The notes beneath the pieces were generated by a model. The model was given only the letters and a program-made list of their open reading frames with translations. It was not told the origin of the DNA and did no database searches. 64,000 nucleotides of DNA. Origin: Streptomyces sp. NBC_00448 (GTDB lineage Bacteria > Actinomycetota > Actinomycetes > Streptomycetales > Streptomycetaceae). Positions 1 through 8,731 of this stretch are shown here, in pieces. The DNA is taken from assembly GCF_036014115.1 (NCBI RefSeq), contig NZ_CP107913.1, positions 2,793,001 through 2,857,000 of the forward strand, given 5' to 3'. The translations under genes were made by a program, and so were the position numbers. Positions within the stretch are counted from its first letter, which is position 1. The number at the start of each line of letters is the position of its first letter.

Positions 1-2
1 AG

Positions 3-689
3 TGCGTGAACGTGCCCGGCGGCCCGCAGACGGAGACGTTCCTGGCGAAGGACCTGCCGGACGCGCTCCGGGCCACCTACCGGGTGGGCCACAGCGCCAC
101 CGCCTGGGGCGCGCTCGGCTACTCCTCCGGCGGCACCTGCGCGCTCCAGCTCACCATGCGCGACCCGAACGTGTTCACCTCGGCGGCGGCGCTGTCCCCC
201 GACTTCGTCATCAAGCAGGACATCACCACCGGCAACCTGTTCGGCAGCGGGATCTCCCGGCAGAAGCGGATCGACTCCCACGACCTGTTCTGGCGGCTGA
301 AGCACCTGCCGATCCCGCAGGTGTCGGTGCTGGTCGCCGCGAGCAAGCACGGGGACGAGCACATCTACCCGAAGGCGCAGGAGTTCCTGCAGATGGCGAA
401 AACGCCGATGCGGACGGCGTCGATCTTCCCCGACCACGGCGTGCACAACTTCAGCACCTGGACGAGCGAGATGCCGGCGGCACTGACCTGGCAGAGCCAG
501 CAGCTGATCTTCCCGCAGGACGTGGTGCCGTCGCACGCGGCCAAGGGCAAGGGCAAGCACAAGAAGACGGAGCTGCGGGCGGGCGGGAAGCCGCTGTCGT
601 CCACCACCGGACGGGGCAGGAAGCACTCGGCGGACCAGAACCCGCCCACCCCCGGCGTGACGCCCACGCGGGACGAGCGACGCCCGTAG
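3..689 (+). CDS. Esterase-family alpha/beta hydrolase, C-terminal part (5' end outside window)
   Basis: The reading frame is open from the left edge, so only the last 228 residues are visible. The nucleophile elbow G-Y-S-S-G, followed by an Ala-Leu-rich helix and the segment AALSPDF, is typical of the esterase D / antigen-85-like family (PF00756). A late His in DHGVHNFSTW fits the catalytic histidine. These enzymes hydrolyse or transfer acyl esters and are often secreted; the signal peptide, if there is one, lies outside the window. The last 50 or so residues form a Lys/Arg/Pro-rich hydrophilic tail with no recognisable fold. Family assignment is good; the substrate is unknown. Confidence 0.75.
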   Translation, partial: CVNVPGGPQTETFLAKDLPDALRATYRVGHSATAWGALGYSSGGTCALQLTMRDPNVFTSAAALSPDFVIKQDITTGNLFGSGISRQKRIDSHDLFWRLKHLPIPQVSVLVAASKHGDEHIYPKAQEFLQMAKTPMRTASIFPDHGVHNFSTWTSEMPAALTWQSQQLIFPQDVVPSHAAKGKGKHKKTELRAGGKPLSSTTGRGRKHSADQNPPTPGVTPTRDERRP

Positions 690-809
690 GCCATGTTGCG
701 GACGTCCAGAAAAGAAATTCCGGCGGTCGTGTCGAGAACCCGCGCCGTGCTCCGTCCCCGGGGTGAGCGCGGCCAGAATGGGCCGCCCCCCGCACCAAGG
801 AGAACCACC

Positions 810-1217
810 ATGGCCAAGTACCTGCTGCTCAAGCACTACCGCGGCGCCCCGGCCGCAGTGAACGACGTGCCCATGGACCAGTGGACGCCGCAGGAGATCT
901 CGGACCACATCGGGTACATGAACGACTTCGCGGCCCGGCTGGAGAAGACCGGCGAGTTCGTCGACGGCCAGGCGCTCGCCCCGGAGGGGACCTTCGTCCG
1001 GTACGACGGCGAGGGCCGGCCGCCGGTCACCGACGGCCCCTTCGCCGAGACGAAGGACCTGATCGCCGGCTGGATGGTGATCGACGTCGACAGCTACGCG
1101 CGCGCGGTCGAGCTGGCCGGGGAGTTGTCGGCCGCGCCCGGCGCCGGCGGGAAGCCGATCCACGAGTGGCTGGAGCTGCGCCCGTTCCTGACCGAGCCGC
1201 CCACCATCACCGAGTGA
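810..1217 (+). CDS. YCII-related DGPF-domain protein, sigma-factor partner
   Basis: This 135-residue protein begins MAKYLLLKHYRG and carries the diagnostic V-T-D-G-P-F-A-E-T-K segment of the DGPF/YCII-related family near its middle. The ATG at 810 is preceded by an AAGGAGA-like ribosome site around 797-803; an upstream in-frame start near 693 would add a low-complexity stretch and is unlikely. The next gene starts inside its stop codon region (GTGA overlap) and encodes an ECF sigma factor with a TPR tail, the pairing that defines the ECF42 group. The biochemical role of DGPF proteins is not settled. They are dimeric ferredoxin-like folds, and the linkage suggests they are targets or modulators of the sigma factor. 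Confidence 0.85.
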   Translation: MAKYLLLKHYRGAPAAVNDVPMDQWTPQEISDHIGYMNDFAARLEKTGEFVDGQALAPEGTFVRYDGEGRPPVTDGPFAETKDLIAGWMVIDVDSYARAVELAGELSAAPGAGGKPIHEWLELRPFLTEPPTITE

Positions 1218-2368
1218 CCGCCGACATGGACGCGGCCCTGCTCCGGAGCCTCACCCCGGGCGTGCTCGGCATCCTCGTCCGCCGCGGAGCAGACTTCGCG
1301 GCGGCCGAGGACGCCGTCCAGGACGCGCTGGTCGAGGCGGTCCGCGTCTGGCCGGCCGATCCCCCGCGGGACCCGAAGGGCTGGCTGGTCACGGTGGCCT
1401 GGCGGCGGTTCCTCGACGCGACCCGGGCGGACTCCGCCCGGCGCCGGCGCGAGGACCGCGTCGACGAGGAGCCGCCGCCCGGGCCCGCGTCCGCGGTGGA
1501 CGACACGCTCCGGCTGTACTTCCTGTGCGCCCACCCGTCGCTGACCCCGTCCTCCGCGGTGGCGCTCACGCTGCGCGCCGTCGGCGGGCTGACCACCCGT
1601 CAGATCGCCGCCGCGTACCTGGTGCCGGAGCCGACGATGGCGCAGCGGATCAGCCGGGCCAAGCGGACCGTCTCCGGCGTACGGTTCGACCGGCCCGGCG
1701 ACGTGGCCACAGTGCTGCGGGTCCTCTACCTGGTCTTCAACGAGGGCTACTCCGGCGACATCGACCTCGCCGCCGAGGCGATCCGGCTCACCCGGCAGCT
1801 CTCGGCCGCGATCGACCACCCCGAAGTGGCGGGGCTGCTCGCACTCATGCTGCTGCACCACGCCCGGCGCGCGGCCCGGACCACGCCCGACGGCAGCCTG
1901 GTGCCGCTGGCCGAGCAGGACCGCGGCCGGTGGGACACCCGGGCGATCGCCGAGGGCGTGCAGATCCTCCAGGCGGCCCTCGGCCGCGACCGGCTGGGCG
2001 AGTTCCAGGCCCAGGCCGCCATCGCGGCGCTGCACGCCGACGCGGCCGTCGCGGAGGAGACCGACTGGGTGCAGATCGTCGAGTGGTACGACGAGTTGGT
2101 GCGGCTGACCGACAGCCCGGTGGTCCGGCTCAACCGCGCCGTCGCCGTCGGCGAGGCCGACGGCCCCCGCGCCGGCCTGGCCGCGCTCGCCGACCTGGAC
2201 GACACCCTCCCCCGCCACACCGCCGTCGCCGCCTACCTGCACGAACGCGACGGCGACCGCTCCACCGCGGCCCGCCTCTACGCCGAAGCGGCCCGCCGGG
2301 CCCCCACCCTCGCCGAACGCAACCACCTCACCCGCCAGGCCGCCCGCCTCAACATCGGCGGCCGCTGA
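1214..2368 (+). CDS. ECF sigma factor with C-terminal TPR-type extension (ECF42-like)
   Basis: About 384 residues from the GTG at 1214 (380 from the ATG at 1226). Sigma region 2 (DAVQDALVEAVRVWP, then the WL-VAWRR-LD segment) and region 4 (TTRQIAAAYLVPEPTMAQR) occupy roughly the first 180 residues. The following 200 residues hold the conserved segment LVFNEGYSG and helical TPR-like repeats. This long tail, together with the upstream DGPF gene, is the signature of ECF42 sigma factors, which have no anti-sigma factor; the tail is thought to control activity. The GTG start overlaps the DGPF stop by 4 bp, so the two are probably translationally coupled. Regulon and stimulus cannot be told from the sequence. 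Confidence 0.88.
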   Translation: MTADMDAALLRSLTPGVLGILVRRGADFAAAEDAVQDALVEAVRVWPADPPRDPKGWLVTVAWRRFLDATRADSARRRREDRVDEEPPPGPASAVDDTLRLYFLCAHPSLTPSSAVALTLRAVGGLTTRQIAAAYLVPEPTMAQRISRAKRTVSGVRFDRPGDVATVLRVLYLVFNEGYSGDIDLAAEAIRLTRQLSAAIDHPEVAGLLALMLLHHARRAARTTPDGSLVPLAEQDRGRWDTRAIAEGVQILQAALGRDRLGEFQAQAAIAALHADAAVAEETDWVQIVEWYDELVRLTDSPVVRLNRAVAVGEADGPRAGLAALADLDDTLPRHTAVAAYLHERDGDRSTAARLYAEAARRAPTLAERNHLTRQAARLNIGGR

Positions 2369-2462
2369 TGCCGGCGGGTCGGCACGGCCGAAAGGAGCCC
2401 ATAGTCCACACATAGGATGATCATTCGATAACGGATCTTTGCACCATTTCCTGGAGAACAGC

Positions 2463-5400
2463 GTGTCATTGCAGGTCACCGTCATCGTGCCCACCTACAA
2501 CACGGGCGCACTGATCGAACCACTCATCGCCGCACTGAAGAGCCAGACCATGGCACGCGCCGACTTCGAGGTGCTGTTCGTCGACGACGGCTCGACCGAC
2601 TCCACCCCCGACCGCCTGGAGGAACTGGCCGACGCCGACCCGCTCTTCCGCGTGGTGCGGCTGGAGAACACCGGCTGGCCGGGACACCCGCGCAACGTGG
2701 CCGTCGACATGGCGCGCGGCGAGTACGTCCAGTTCGTCGACCACGACGACAGCCTGGGCCCGGAAGCCCTGGAGCGGATGTACGCGATGGGCCGCCGCAA
2801 CGGCTCGGACATCGTGATCGGCAAGGTCACCATCACCCACCGGCTGCGCGGGGCCCCGCAGGCGCTGATGAGCCGGAACCGGGAGTCGGTGACCTACCGG
2901 ACCGCCCCGCTGCACGACAGCCTCACCGTGCACAAGATGTACCGCACGGCCTTCCTGCGCGAGCAGGGCATCCGCTTCCCGGTGGGCCACTACGTCGGCG
3001 AGGACCTGCTGTTCATGGTGCCGGCGGTGCTGCGCGCCACGTCCGTGTCGATCGTCGGCGACTACCCCTGCTACTACTACCTCGAACGCGAGGACGGCGG
3101 GCACGCGACACCCGACCGGCTCGACCCGGACTCCTACGCCGGCAACCTTCGCGAGATCTTCGACGCGCTGCTCGCCGAGACCGAGCCGGGCCCGGTCCGC
3201 GACACGTGGCTGCGCCGGTTCTGGCGGGCCGACATGGTCAAGTACCTCAGCGAGCCGATCTTCCCCGCCTACCCCGACGGCGACTACCGCGACCGGCTGG
3301 TGGAGGCGCTCCGCTCGGTCGCGGCCGACTACCTGACGCCGGCGGTCCACGACGGGCTCGTCGGGCTGGAACGCGTACGCGCCGACCTGGCGCGGGCCGC
3401 CCGCACCGCCGATCTGCTCACCCTGGCCCGCCGCGCCGACACCCTGCGCGCCGACGCGACACTGACCGGCGCCGCCTTCCACCGCGAGCGGCTGCGCCTG
3501 GAGTTCGAGGCGTCGTTCGGCTACGGAGACGAGGGCACCGCGCTGACGGTGGAGCGGCGCGACGGCAGGTACCTGCTCGACCCACGACTGACCGAGGGCC
3601 TGGGCCTGGAACCGGGCCTGGAACCGGTGGACCTCACCGACCACCTCACCCGCTTCCGCGTGGACGTGCTGCTGCGCCACCGCGGCACCGCCGTGAAGTG
3701 GATGCTCCCGCGGGACGTGGAAGTGGTGTGGGAGGAACTGCCGCCGCGGGCCGACGGGGTGGAGCGGCTGCGCCCGGTGATACGGGCGACGGCGACGGTG
3801 GACCCGCGCCGCGCGGCCGGCGGCAACCCGCCGGACGCGGGGGCCTGGGAGGTCCAGGTCCGCGTGCTGGGACCGGGGCTGGACCGCACCACGGACCTGA
3901 CGGCGCCGGCCGGCGGGCCGGCCGTGCCGACCGCGGCGGTCGGCGGGCTGCGCGTCGGCGCCGCCCCCGAGGAATTCGGTGCGCGCGGCGCGGCGGGTGT
4001 TGCCGGGGGTGGCGGCGCGGCCGATGGTGACAGTGCGGCTGCCGCGGTCGTGCTGCTGGTGGAGCCGGGCCACGAACCCGCGCTGCCGGCCGGCCCCCGG
4101 GTCAGCGTCATCGTGCGGGCGGGCGACGACGCCGGGCAGGTGGCGGCGAGCCTCGCGTCGGTGGCCGCGCAGGACTGGGCGGAGGGCGCCGTCGAAACCC
4201 TCGTCGCGGCCCGCCCCACCGACGCCGTACCGGAACCGCTACCCGCGGGCGTACGCGTCGTACGGACCGGGGCGGACCCGCGCGACACGGCGGCGGCCGA
4301 GGCCCGCGGCGCGTACCTGCTCTTCCTCCGCGCGGGCGACCGGCTCGCCCCCGAGGCGCTGCGCCGCCTGTACGCGTACGGCCTGGAGCACGACGCCGAC
4401 GTGGTGGCGGGCCGGCTGGCGGGCGCGAAGGGGCGGCCGGTCCCGCAGGAGCTGTACGCGCGCGACCGGCCGGACGCCAGGCTCAGCCGGGACCCGCTGG
4501 GCGACAGCCTCACCACGGACAAGCTCTTCGACACCGCGATGGTGCGCCGGCACGGCCTGCGGTTCGGCTCCTCCGCCGCGCCCTTCGACGATCAGGCGTT
4601 CACCGTGGCCGCGCTGCTGCGCGCCCGCCGCACCGCCGTCCTCGGGTCGTACGTCTGCTGCTCCTACGCGCCCGCGCGGAAGCCGGCCGGTGCGGCGCCC
4701 GCCACGCCCGCCACGCCCGCCGCGTACTACGCGGGGCTGCGCGAGGTGATGGCGGCGGCCGACGCGCTCACCGCGCCGGGTGCGGCCCGCGACCGGCTGC
4801 ACCGCCGTTGGCTGCGGGTGGAGGTGCTGGACCGGATCGGCGGCGCCCGGCTGCTCGACGCGGACGAGGCGGAGCGGGCGGCGCTGCTCGCCGAGATCAG
4901 GCGGACCCTGGAGGAGAGTGCGTCCGCCACGGCCGCCGAAGGGCTGCCGGCCCACCAGCGGCTGACGCTGGCGCTGGTGCGCGCCGGGCGGACCGAGGAT
5001 CTGGTCGAACTCGTCCGCTGGGAAAGGTCGTTGGCCTGCCTGCCGACGCTGCTCGACGTCGCCTGGCGGGCGGACGGCACGCTGGCGGTGACGTTCACCG
5101 CGACCCTGGCGGCCGACGGTCGGCCGGTCGAACTCGTCCCGGGACAGGAGCGGTTGGCGCCCTCCGGGGTGTCGCATGAGCTGCACGGGGCTTTCGGGGA
5201 GCGGGAGTTGACGGGCGCGGCCTGCGCCGAGCGGGCGCGGGCGACGCTGGTGCTGCGGGAACGGGAGACCGGGGCGCGGTATCCGCTGGAGACCGACTGC
5301 ACGGTGGAACGCGTTTCCGCGGGAGCCGGCGGGGACGGTGGGGACGTGGGCGTCGAGACCGTGACGGTGTCCGGCACCGCCGTCCTCGACCCGGCGAGCG

Positions 5401-5699
5401 TCGTGTCGGGACGGCCGCTCGCCGACGGGGCATGGGACTTCCATGTCCGGCTGGCCGCCCTCGGCTGGACGAAGTCGGCCCGGCTCGGCGGGCGGCGGGC
5501 GCCGGAACTGGTCTCGCCCCCGGCGGCCCGGCCGCACCCGGCGGGCGTGGAGCGGACCGTACAGCCGTACTGGACCAAGGGCGGGGAGGACCTGTCCCTG
5601 CGCGTGGGGCGCGGCGCGTCTCCCTCGGCCGCTCCGGCGAGCGGCGGCCGCACCCCGCTGGGCGGGCTCGTCCGCCGGCTCCGCGGCAGGAAGGGCTGA
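2463..5699 (+). CDS. Large two-domain family 2 glycosyltransferase, TarS/TarP-like
   Basis: A 1078-residue protein. Residues 1-330 form a complete GT-A domain: VTVIVPTYNTG, the nucleotide-binding FVDDGSTDSTP, the metal-binding VDHDDS, and the acceptor-side motifs VHKMYRTAFL and GHYVGEDLLF, as in poly-ribitol-phosphate glycosyltransferases of the TarS/TarP type. A second, degenerate GT-A-like module (about residues 535-830) repeats the layout (RVSVIVRAGDD, FLRAGDRL, TTDKLFDTAMVRRHGL) but lacks a clear metal-binding DxD. The GTG start at 2463 has a GGAG six bases upstream. It probably decorates a wall or surface glycopolymer on the cytoplasmic side and belongs with the polysaccharide genes downstream. 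Acceptor and sugar are not predictable. Confidence 0.85.
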   Translation: MSLQVTVIVPTYNTGALIEPLIAALKSQTMARADFEVLFVDDGSTDSTPDRLEELADADPLFRVVRLENTGWPGHPRNVAVDMARGEYVQFVDHDDSLGPEALERMYAMGRRNGSDIVIGKVTITHRLRGAPQALMSRNRESVTYRTAPLHDSLTVHKMYRTAFLREQGIRFPVGHYVGEDLLFMVPAVLRATSVSIVGDYPCYYYLEREDGGHATPDRLDPDSYAGNLREIFDALLAETEPGPVRDTWLRRFWRADMVKYLSEPIFPAYPDGDYRDRLVEALRSVAADYLTPAVHDGLVGLERVRADLARAARTADLLTLARRADTLRADATLTGAAFHRERLRLEFEASFGYGDEGTALTVERRDGRYLLDPRLTEGLGLEPGLEPVDLTDHLTRFRVDVLLRHRGTAVKWMLPRDVEVVWEELPPRADGVERLRPVIRATATVDPRRAAGGNPPDAGAWEVQVRVLGPGLDRTTDLTAPAGGPAVPTAAVGGLRVGAAPEEFGARGAAGVAGGGGAADGDSAAAAVVLLVEPGHEPALPAGPRVSVIVRAGDDAGQVAASLASVAAQDWAEGAVETLVAARPTDAVPEPLPAGVRVVRTGADPRDTAAAEARGAYLLFLRAGDRLAPEALRRLYAYGLEHDADVVAGRLAGAKGRPVPQELYARDRPDARLSRDPLGDSLTTDKLFDTAMVRRHGLRFGSSAAPFDDQAFTVAALLRARRTAVLGSYVCCSYAPARKPAGAAPATPATPAAYYAGLREVMAAADALTAPGAARDRLHRRWLRVEVLDRIGGARLLDADEAERAALLAEIRRTLEESASATAAEGLPAHQRLTLALVRAGRTEDLVELVRWERSLACLPTLLDVAWRADGTLAVTFTATLAADGRPVELVPGQERLAPSGVSHELHGAFGERELTGAACAERARATLVLRERETGARYPLETDCTVERVSAGAGGDGGDVGVETVTVSGTAVLDPASVVSGRPLADGAWDFHVRLAALGWTKSARLGGRRAPELVSPPAARPHPAGVERTVQPYWTKGGEDLSLRVGRGASPSAAPASGGRTPLGGLVRRLRGRKG

Positions 5700-5842
5700 C
5701 GGCGCGGGCAGCGCACCGCGGCGCCGGATTCCGCGCGGCCGATGAGTTTCGCGCCGCCGGACCGTCCTAAGGGGTGCAAGGACGCGACGACGGCGCGGCG
5801 GCATCCGCTGCCCGCCACCCGCGTACGACCACGGAGGAAGCG

Positions 5843-6325
5843 ATGACCAGCGGAAAGCTCACCACGTGTCTGTGGTTCGACGGCCAGGCGGAAGAGGCGG
5901 CGGACTTCTACCTCTCGGTGTTCAAGGACTCCTCGCGCGGCTCGGTCAGCCGCTACACGGAGTCCGGGCCCGGTGAGACCGGCGGGGTGATCACCGTGGA
6001 GTTCACGCTCAACGGGCAGCAGTTCCTGGGGCTCAACGGCGGACCGCAGTTCACCTTCAGCGAGGCGATCTCGTTCCAGATCGACTGCGCCGACCAGGCC
6101 GAGGTCGACTACTACTGGTCCCGGCTGACCGAGGGCGGCGGCCAGGAGGGGCCGTGCGGCTGGGTCAAGGACCGGTTCGGGGTGTCCTGGCAGGTCGTGC
6201 CCAGCGTCATGAGCGCGCTGCTCGGCGACCAGGACCGGGAGAAGGCCGACCGCGCGATGGCGGCGATGATGAAGATGGGCAAGCTCGACATCGCCGCGCT
6301 CCAGGCGGCGTTCGACGGTTCCTGA
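5843..6325 (+). CDS. VOC-family (PhnB/3-dmu-9_3-mt-like) protein
   Basis: A 160-residue protein opening TTCLWFDGQAEEAADFY, the hallmark of the PhnB-like branch of the vicinal oxygen chelate superfamily. The second half has the matching beta-strand repeat ending in GVSWQVVPS, then a C-terminal helical segment (the usual MMKMGKLDI-type tail). The ATG at 5843 follows an ACGGAGGAAG ribosome site. Proteins of this branch are often annotated as glyoxalase-like or methyltransferase-like but their reaction is usually unknown. It looks like a single-gene unit sitting within the polysaccharide region; no functional link is evident. Confidence 0.85.
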   Translation: MTSGKLTTCLWFDGQAEEAADFYLSVFKDSSRGSVSRYTESGPGETGGVITVEFTLNGQQFLGLNGGPQFTFSEAISFQIDCADQAEVDYYWSRLTEGGGQEGPCGWVKDRFGVSWQVVPSVMSALLGDQDREKADRAMAAMMKMGKLDIAALQAAFDGS

Positions 6326-6501
6326 CCCCGGCGGGGATTGCGGCGCCGGGGCTTGGACAAGACAGGTCCGCGAACGGTGCGGGGCCCCGAACGGTGCGGG
6401 CCCTCAAGGGGACCGGGCCCTGAACGGTGCCGGGCCGACCCTCGCGTACCCGCCCCCTCCCCCGCCCGCGCGGCCTAGACTCGCGCAGGGGAAGGGGGGC
6501 C
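6326..6501 (+). repeat. Short spacer with three GAACGGTGC direct repeats
   Basis: The 176-bp spacer between the VOC gene and the Wzy-like gene holds three copies of a 12-13 base GAACGGTGC(G/C)GGG word at 6372-6384, 6389-6400 and 6422-6434, separated by self-complementary GGGGCCCC and GGGCCC runs. These could be a regulator site or merely GC-rich drift. No promoter consensus is evident. Confidence 0.4.
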
Positions 6502-7995
6502 ATGGCGCTCGACGTGTCGCGGGAGGCGCGGGCCGCGCAGGACCCACGGGCCGTGCCACGGGCTGTGCTGTCGCGAGCCGTGCTGTCGCGGGCGCTGGCC
6601 GTACCCCTGGTGATCTCCGTCGTCGTGCTGCTGCCCGGCTACGTCCTGACGCAACCGGGCCCCGGCCTGCGCGACGCCGGGTTCTGGCTGCAACTGGCGC
6701 TGACCTGCTACGCGGGTGGGCGGCTGTGCGCGATGGTGCTGAGCCGGCGGCGGCGTCTGGTGCAGGGCGCGTTCTGGCTGTTCGGCTACGTGGCGATGGG
6801 GGTGGCGCCGCTCGCCCAGGAGGTGATCGGGCAGGTGCCGACCCCGGTGGTCGGTACGCGTTCCGACACGGTGCTGGCGATCTCGCTCACCCTGGTCGGC
6901 TGCGTCGCCTACGACGTGGGTGCGCTGGCGGCCCGCTTCCAGCCGCCCGACCGGTTACGGCGGCGCCGCCCGCAGGCGCAGGTGGCCCGGCAGCGGTTGT
7001 GGCTGCTGATCCTCCTCGCGTACGCCGGCAGCGCGCTGTGCATCGTCGAACTCGGCGGCCCCGCCGTGTTCTTCACCAGCCGCCAGGACATCAGCGAGAC
7101 CGTACAGGCCAGCGGCTTGACCGGGGCCGGCGGTGACAGCCACGTCGGCTCGGCGTTCATCCGCGGGTTCGGCACGGTGCCCGCGCTGCTGGCGCTGCTG
7201 ATCCTGATCCGCTGGATGACGACCTCCCGCCGGGCCCGCCGCAACCTGCCCGCGCTGGTCGCGCTCGGCGGCCTGGTCGTCATCAACGTCATCGTCAACA
7301 ACCCCGTCTCCAACCCGCGTTACTGGTTCCTGACGGTGGTCTTCTCGATCCTGTTCACCGCGTTCCCGCGCAGCCCCGCGGTCTATCGCACCGCGCTGGT
7401 CGGCGGGGTCGTCGCGGCGCTGCTGCTCTTCCCGTTCCTGGACCGGTTCCGCTACGACTCGGGCGGCTACCACCCGGTGCAGTCCACCTCGGTGCTCGAC
7501 CCGCTGACCCTCAAGGACTACGACCAGGTCGGCATGTTCGCCAACACCCTGACCTACGTGGAGTCCGGCACCGGGCACACGCACGGGCGCCAACTCGCCG
7601 CCGACGTCTTCTTCTTCGTGCCGCGCTCGGTGTGGCACGGCAAGCCGCTCGACTCCGGGGTGCTGGTCGGCCGCTGGATGGGCATGACCAACACCAACCT
7701 CTCGTCCCCGCTGTGGGCTGAACTCTGGCTGGACTTCGGCCCGTTGGGCATGACCGGCGGTTTCCTTCTGCTCGGGTACGCCTGCTCGCGGATCGACATC
7801 CGCTACGCGCGCCGCACCTCCGAGGGCAGCCGCCCGGGCACGCTCGCGGCCGTCGTGGTGCCGATGGCCGCGGGCTACTCCTTCATCCTCCTGCGCGGCC
7901 CTCTCCTCCAGGCCGCGGGCCGCATCGGCATCGCCCTGCTCTGCCTGGCACTGGTCGGCACGTTCACCGACAACCCCCGCCGAACGCTGCGCTAG
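6502..7995 (+). CDS. Wzy-like polysaccharide polymerase (polytopic membrane protein)
   Basis: A 497-residue hydrophobic protein with about ten membrane segments. It has a large loop in the C-terminal half (about residues 300-400) containing DRFRYDSGGY and the late motif SPLWAELWLDFGPLGMTGGF, a pattern typical of O-antigen/oligosaccharide-unit polymerases that join lipid-linked repeat units outside the membrane. Its neighbours (GT2, GT4, Wzz/Wzc-like, Wzx-like) support this role. The start at 6502 follows a purine-rich GGGGAAGGGGGG stretch. Codon 152 (6955-6957) is TTA, so translation probably depends on the bldA tRNA. Wzy proteins diverge strongly in sequence, so the assignment rests on topology and context. 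Confidence 0.7.
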   Translation: MALDVSREARAAQDPRAVPRAVLSRAVLSRALAVPLVISVVVLLPGYVLTQPGPGLRDAGFWLQLALTCYAGGRLCAMVLSRRRRLVQGAFWLFGYVAMGVAPLAQEVIGQVPTPVVGTRSDTVLAISLTLVGCVAYDVGALAARFQPPDRLRRRRPQAQVARQRLWLLILLAYAGSALCIVELGGPAVFFTSRQDISETVQASGLTGAGGDSHVGSAFIRGFGTVPALLALLILIRWMTTSRRARRNLPALVALGGLVVINVIVNNPVSNPRYWFLTVVFSILFTAFPRSPAVYRTALVGGVVAALLLFPFLDRFRYDSGGYHPVQSTSVLDPLTLKDYDQVGMFANTLTYVESGTGHTHGRQLAADVFFFVPRSVWHGKPLDSGVLVGRWMGMTNTNLSSPLWAELWLDFGPLGMTGGFLLLGYACSRIDIRYARRTSEGSRPGTLAAVVVPMAAGYSFILLRGPLLQAAGRIGIALLCLALVGTFTDNPRRTLR

Positions 7996-8013
7996 CCGTG
8001 TTGCCCTGTGAGG

Positions 8014-8604
8014 TCAGCTGTCCCGGGCGGCGCTGATCATCCTGCGCAGGTAGCACATGAACCGCTGGTGGGGCTCGTGCGGGACGCCGTTCTTGAGGGC
8101 GGTGGTCACGTACTCGCCGACGGCGGAGCTGATGGCGGCGGTGACGACGGGGAGGAGGGGGTCGTCGGGGGCGAGGCCGAGTTCCGCGAGGAGGGCGGGT
8201 TCGCCGGATTGGCTGGCGGCGGCCGAGTGTGTGCTGGAGACGGCCTGCAGAGTCGGGTTGGCGTCGTACATGGCGGCCACCAGCCGCGCCAGTTCCGGAT
8301 CGGTGGTGTCGGCTTCGGCGAGTATCCACTGGTCGATGGCCTCGCTGAACGACAGGTCGGGATGCGCCTTGAACACCGCGGTCACATGCGTGGCGATGTC
8401 GTCGGCGGCCGACGTCGCGATATCGATCTTGTTGGGGAAGTACATCCGCACGGTCCGGGGAGCGACTTCGGCCGCCTCGGCGATGTCCGCGATGGTGGCG
8501 CCCTCGTAGCCGCGCTCGGTGAACAGGCGCAGCGCGGCCCGCTGGATGGCGGCCCGGCGCTTGGCCTTGGACCGTTCGCGGAGCGACGTCACTGCTTCAG
8601 CCAT
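8014..8604 (-). CDS. TetR-family regulator, divergent from MMPL exporter
   Basis: A 196-residue protein starting at the ATG at 8604; the frame stays open further upstream but would run through the divergent promoter region. The N-terminal helix-turn-helix reads GYEGATIADIAEAAEVAPRT, followed by VRMYFPNKIDI, the classical TetR DNA-binding domain. The C-terminal ligand domain has no specific family mark. It is divergent from the MMPL transporter gene, with a perfect 7-bp inverted repeat in the 127-bp spacer. By analogy with other TetR/MMPL pairs it probably represses the exporter and releases on binding a lipophilic substrate. Confidence 0.9.
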   Translation of the reverse strand: MAEAVTSLRERSKAKRRAAIQRAALRLFTERGYEGATIADIAEAAEVAPRTVRMYFPNKIDIATSAADDIATHVTAVFKAHPDLSFSEAIDQWILAEADTTDPELARLVAAMYDANPTLQAVSSTHSAAASQSGEPALLAELGLAPDDPLLPVVTAAISSAVGEYVTTALKNGVPHEPHQRFMCYLRRMISAARDS

Positions 8605-8631
8605 GGCGGCAGTGTAGCAGGGGCGGCATAT

Positions 8632-8665
8632 TTGCCACTCAGGATAAGTTTGCCTATGGTGGCAA
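8632..8665. promoter_or_regulatory. Candidate TetR operator between tetR and MMPL genes
   Basis: The arms TTGCCAC (8632-8638) and GTGGCAA (8659-8665) are perfect inverted repeats 20 bases apart, and a third TTTGCC lies between them at 8649-8654. This is the most AT-rich part of the divergent spacer, where promoters for both genes would be expected. The arm spacing is longer than a single TetR dimer site, so it may hold two overlapping sites. Confidence 0.5.
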
Positions 8666-8731
8666 TCGAGGCGGTGGTGGGGGACGCGACCGCTGCTCCC
8701 CCCTTTCCTGAGACGAGCAGGGAGTCCCGCC

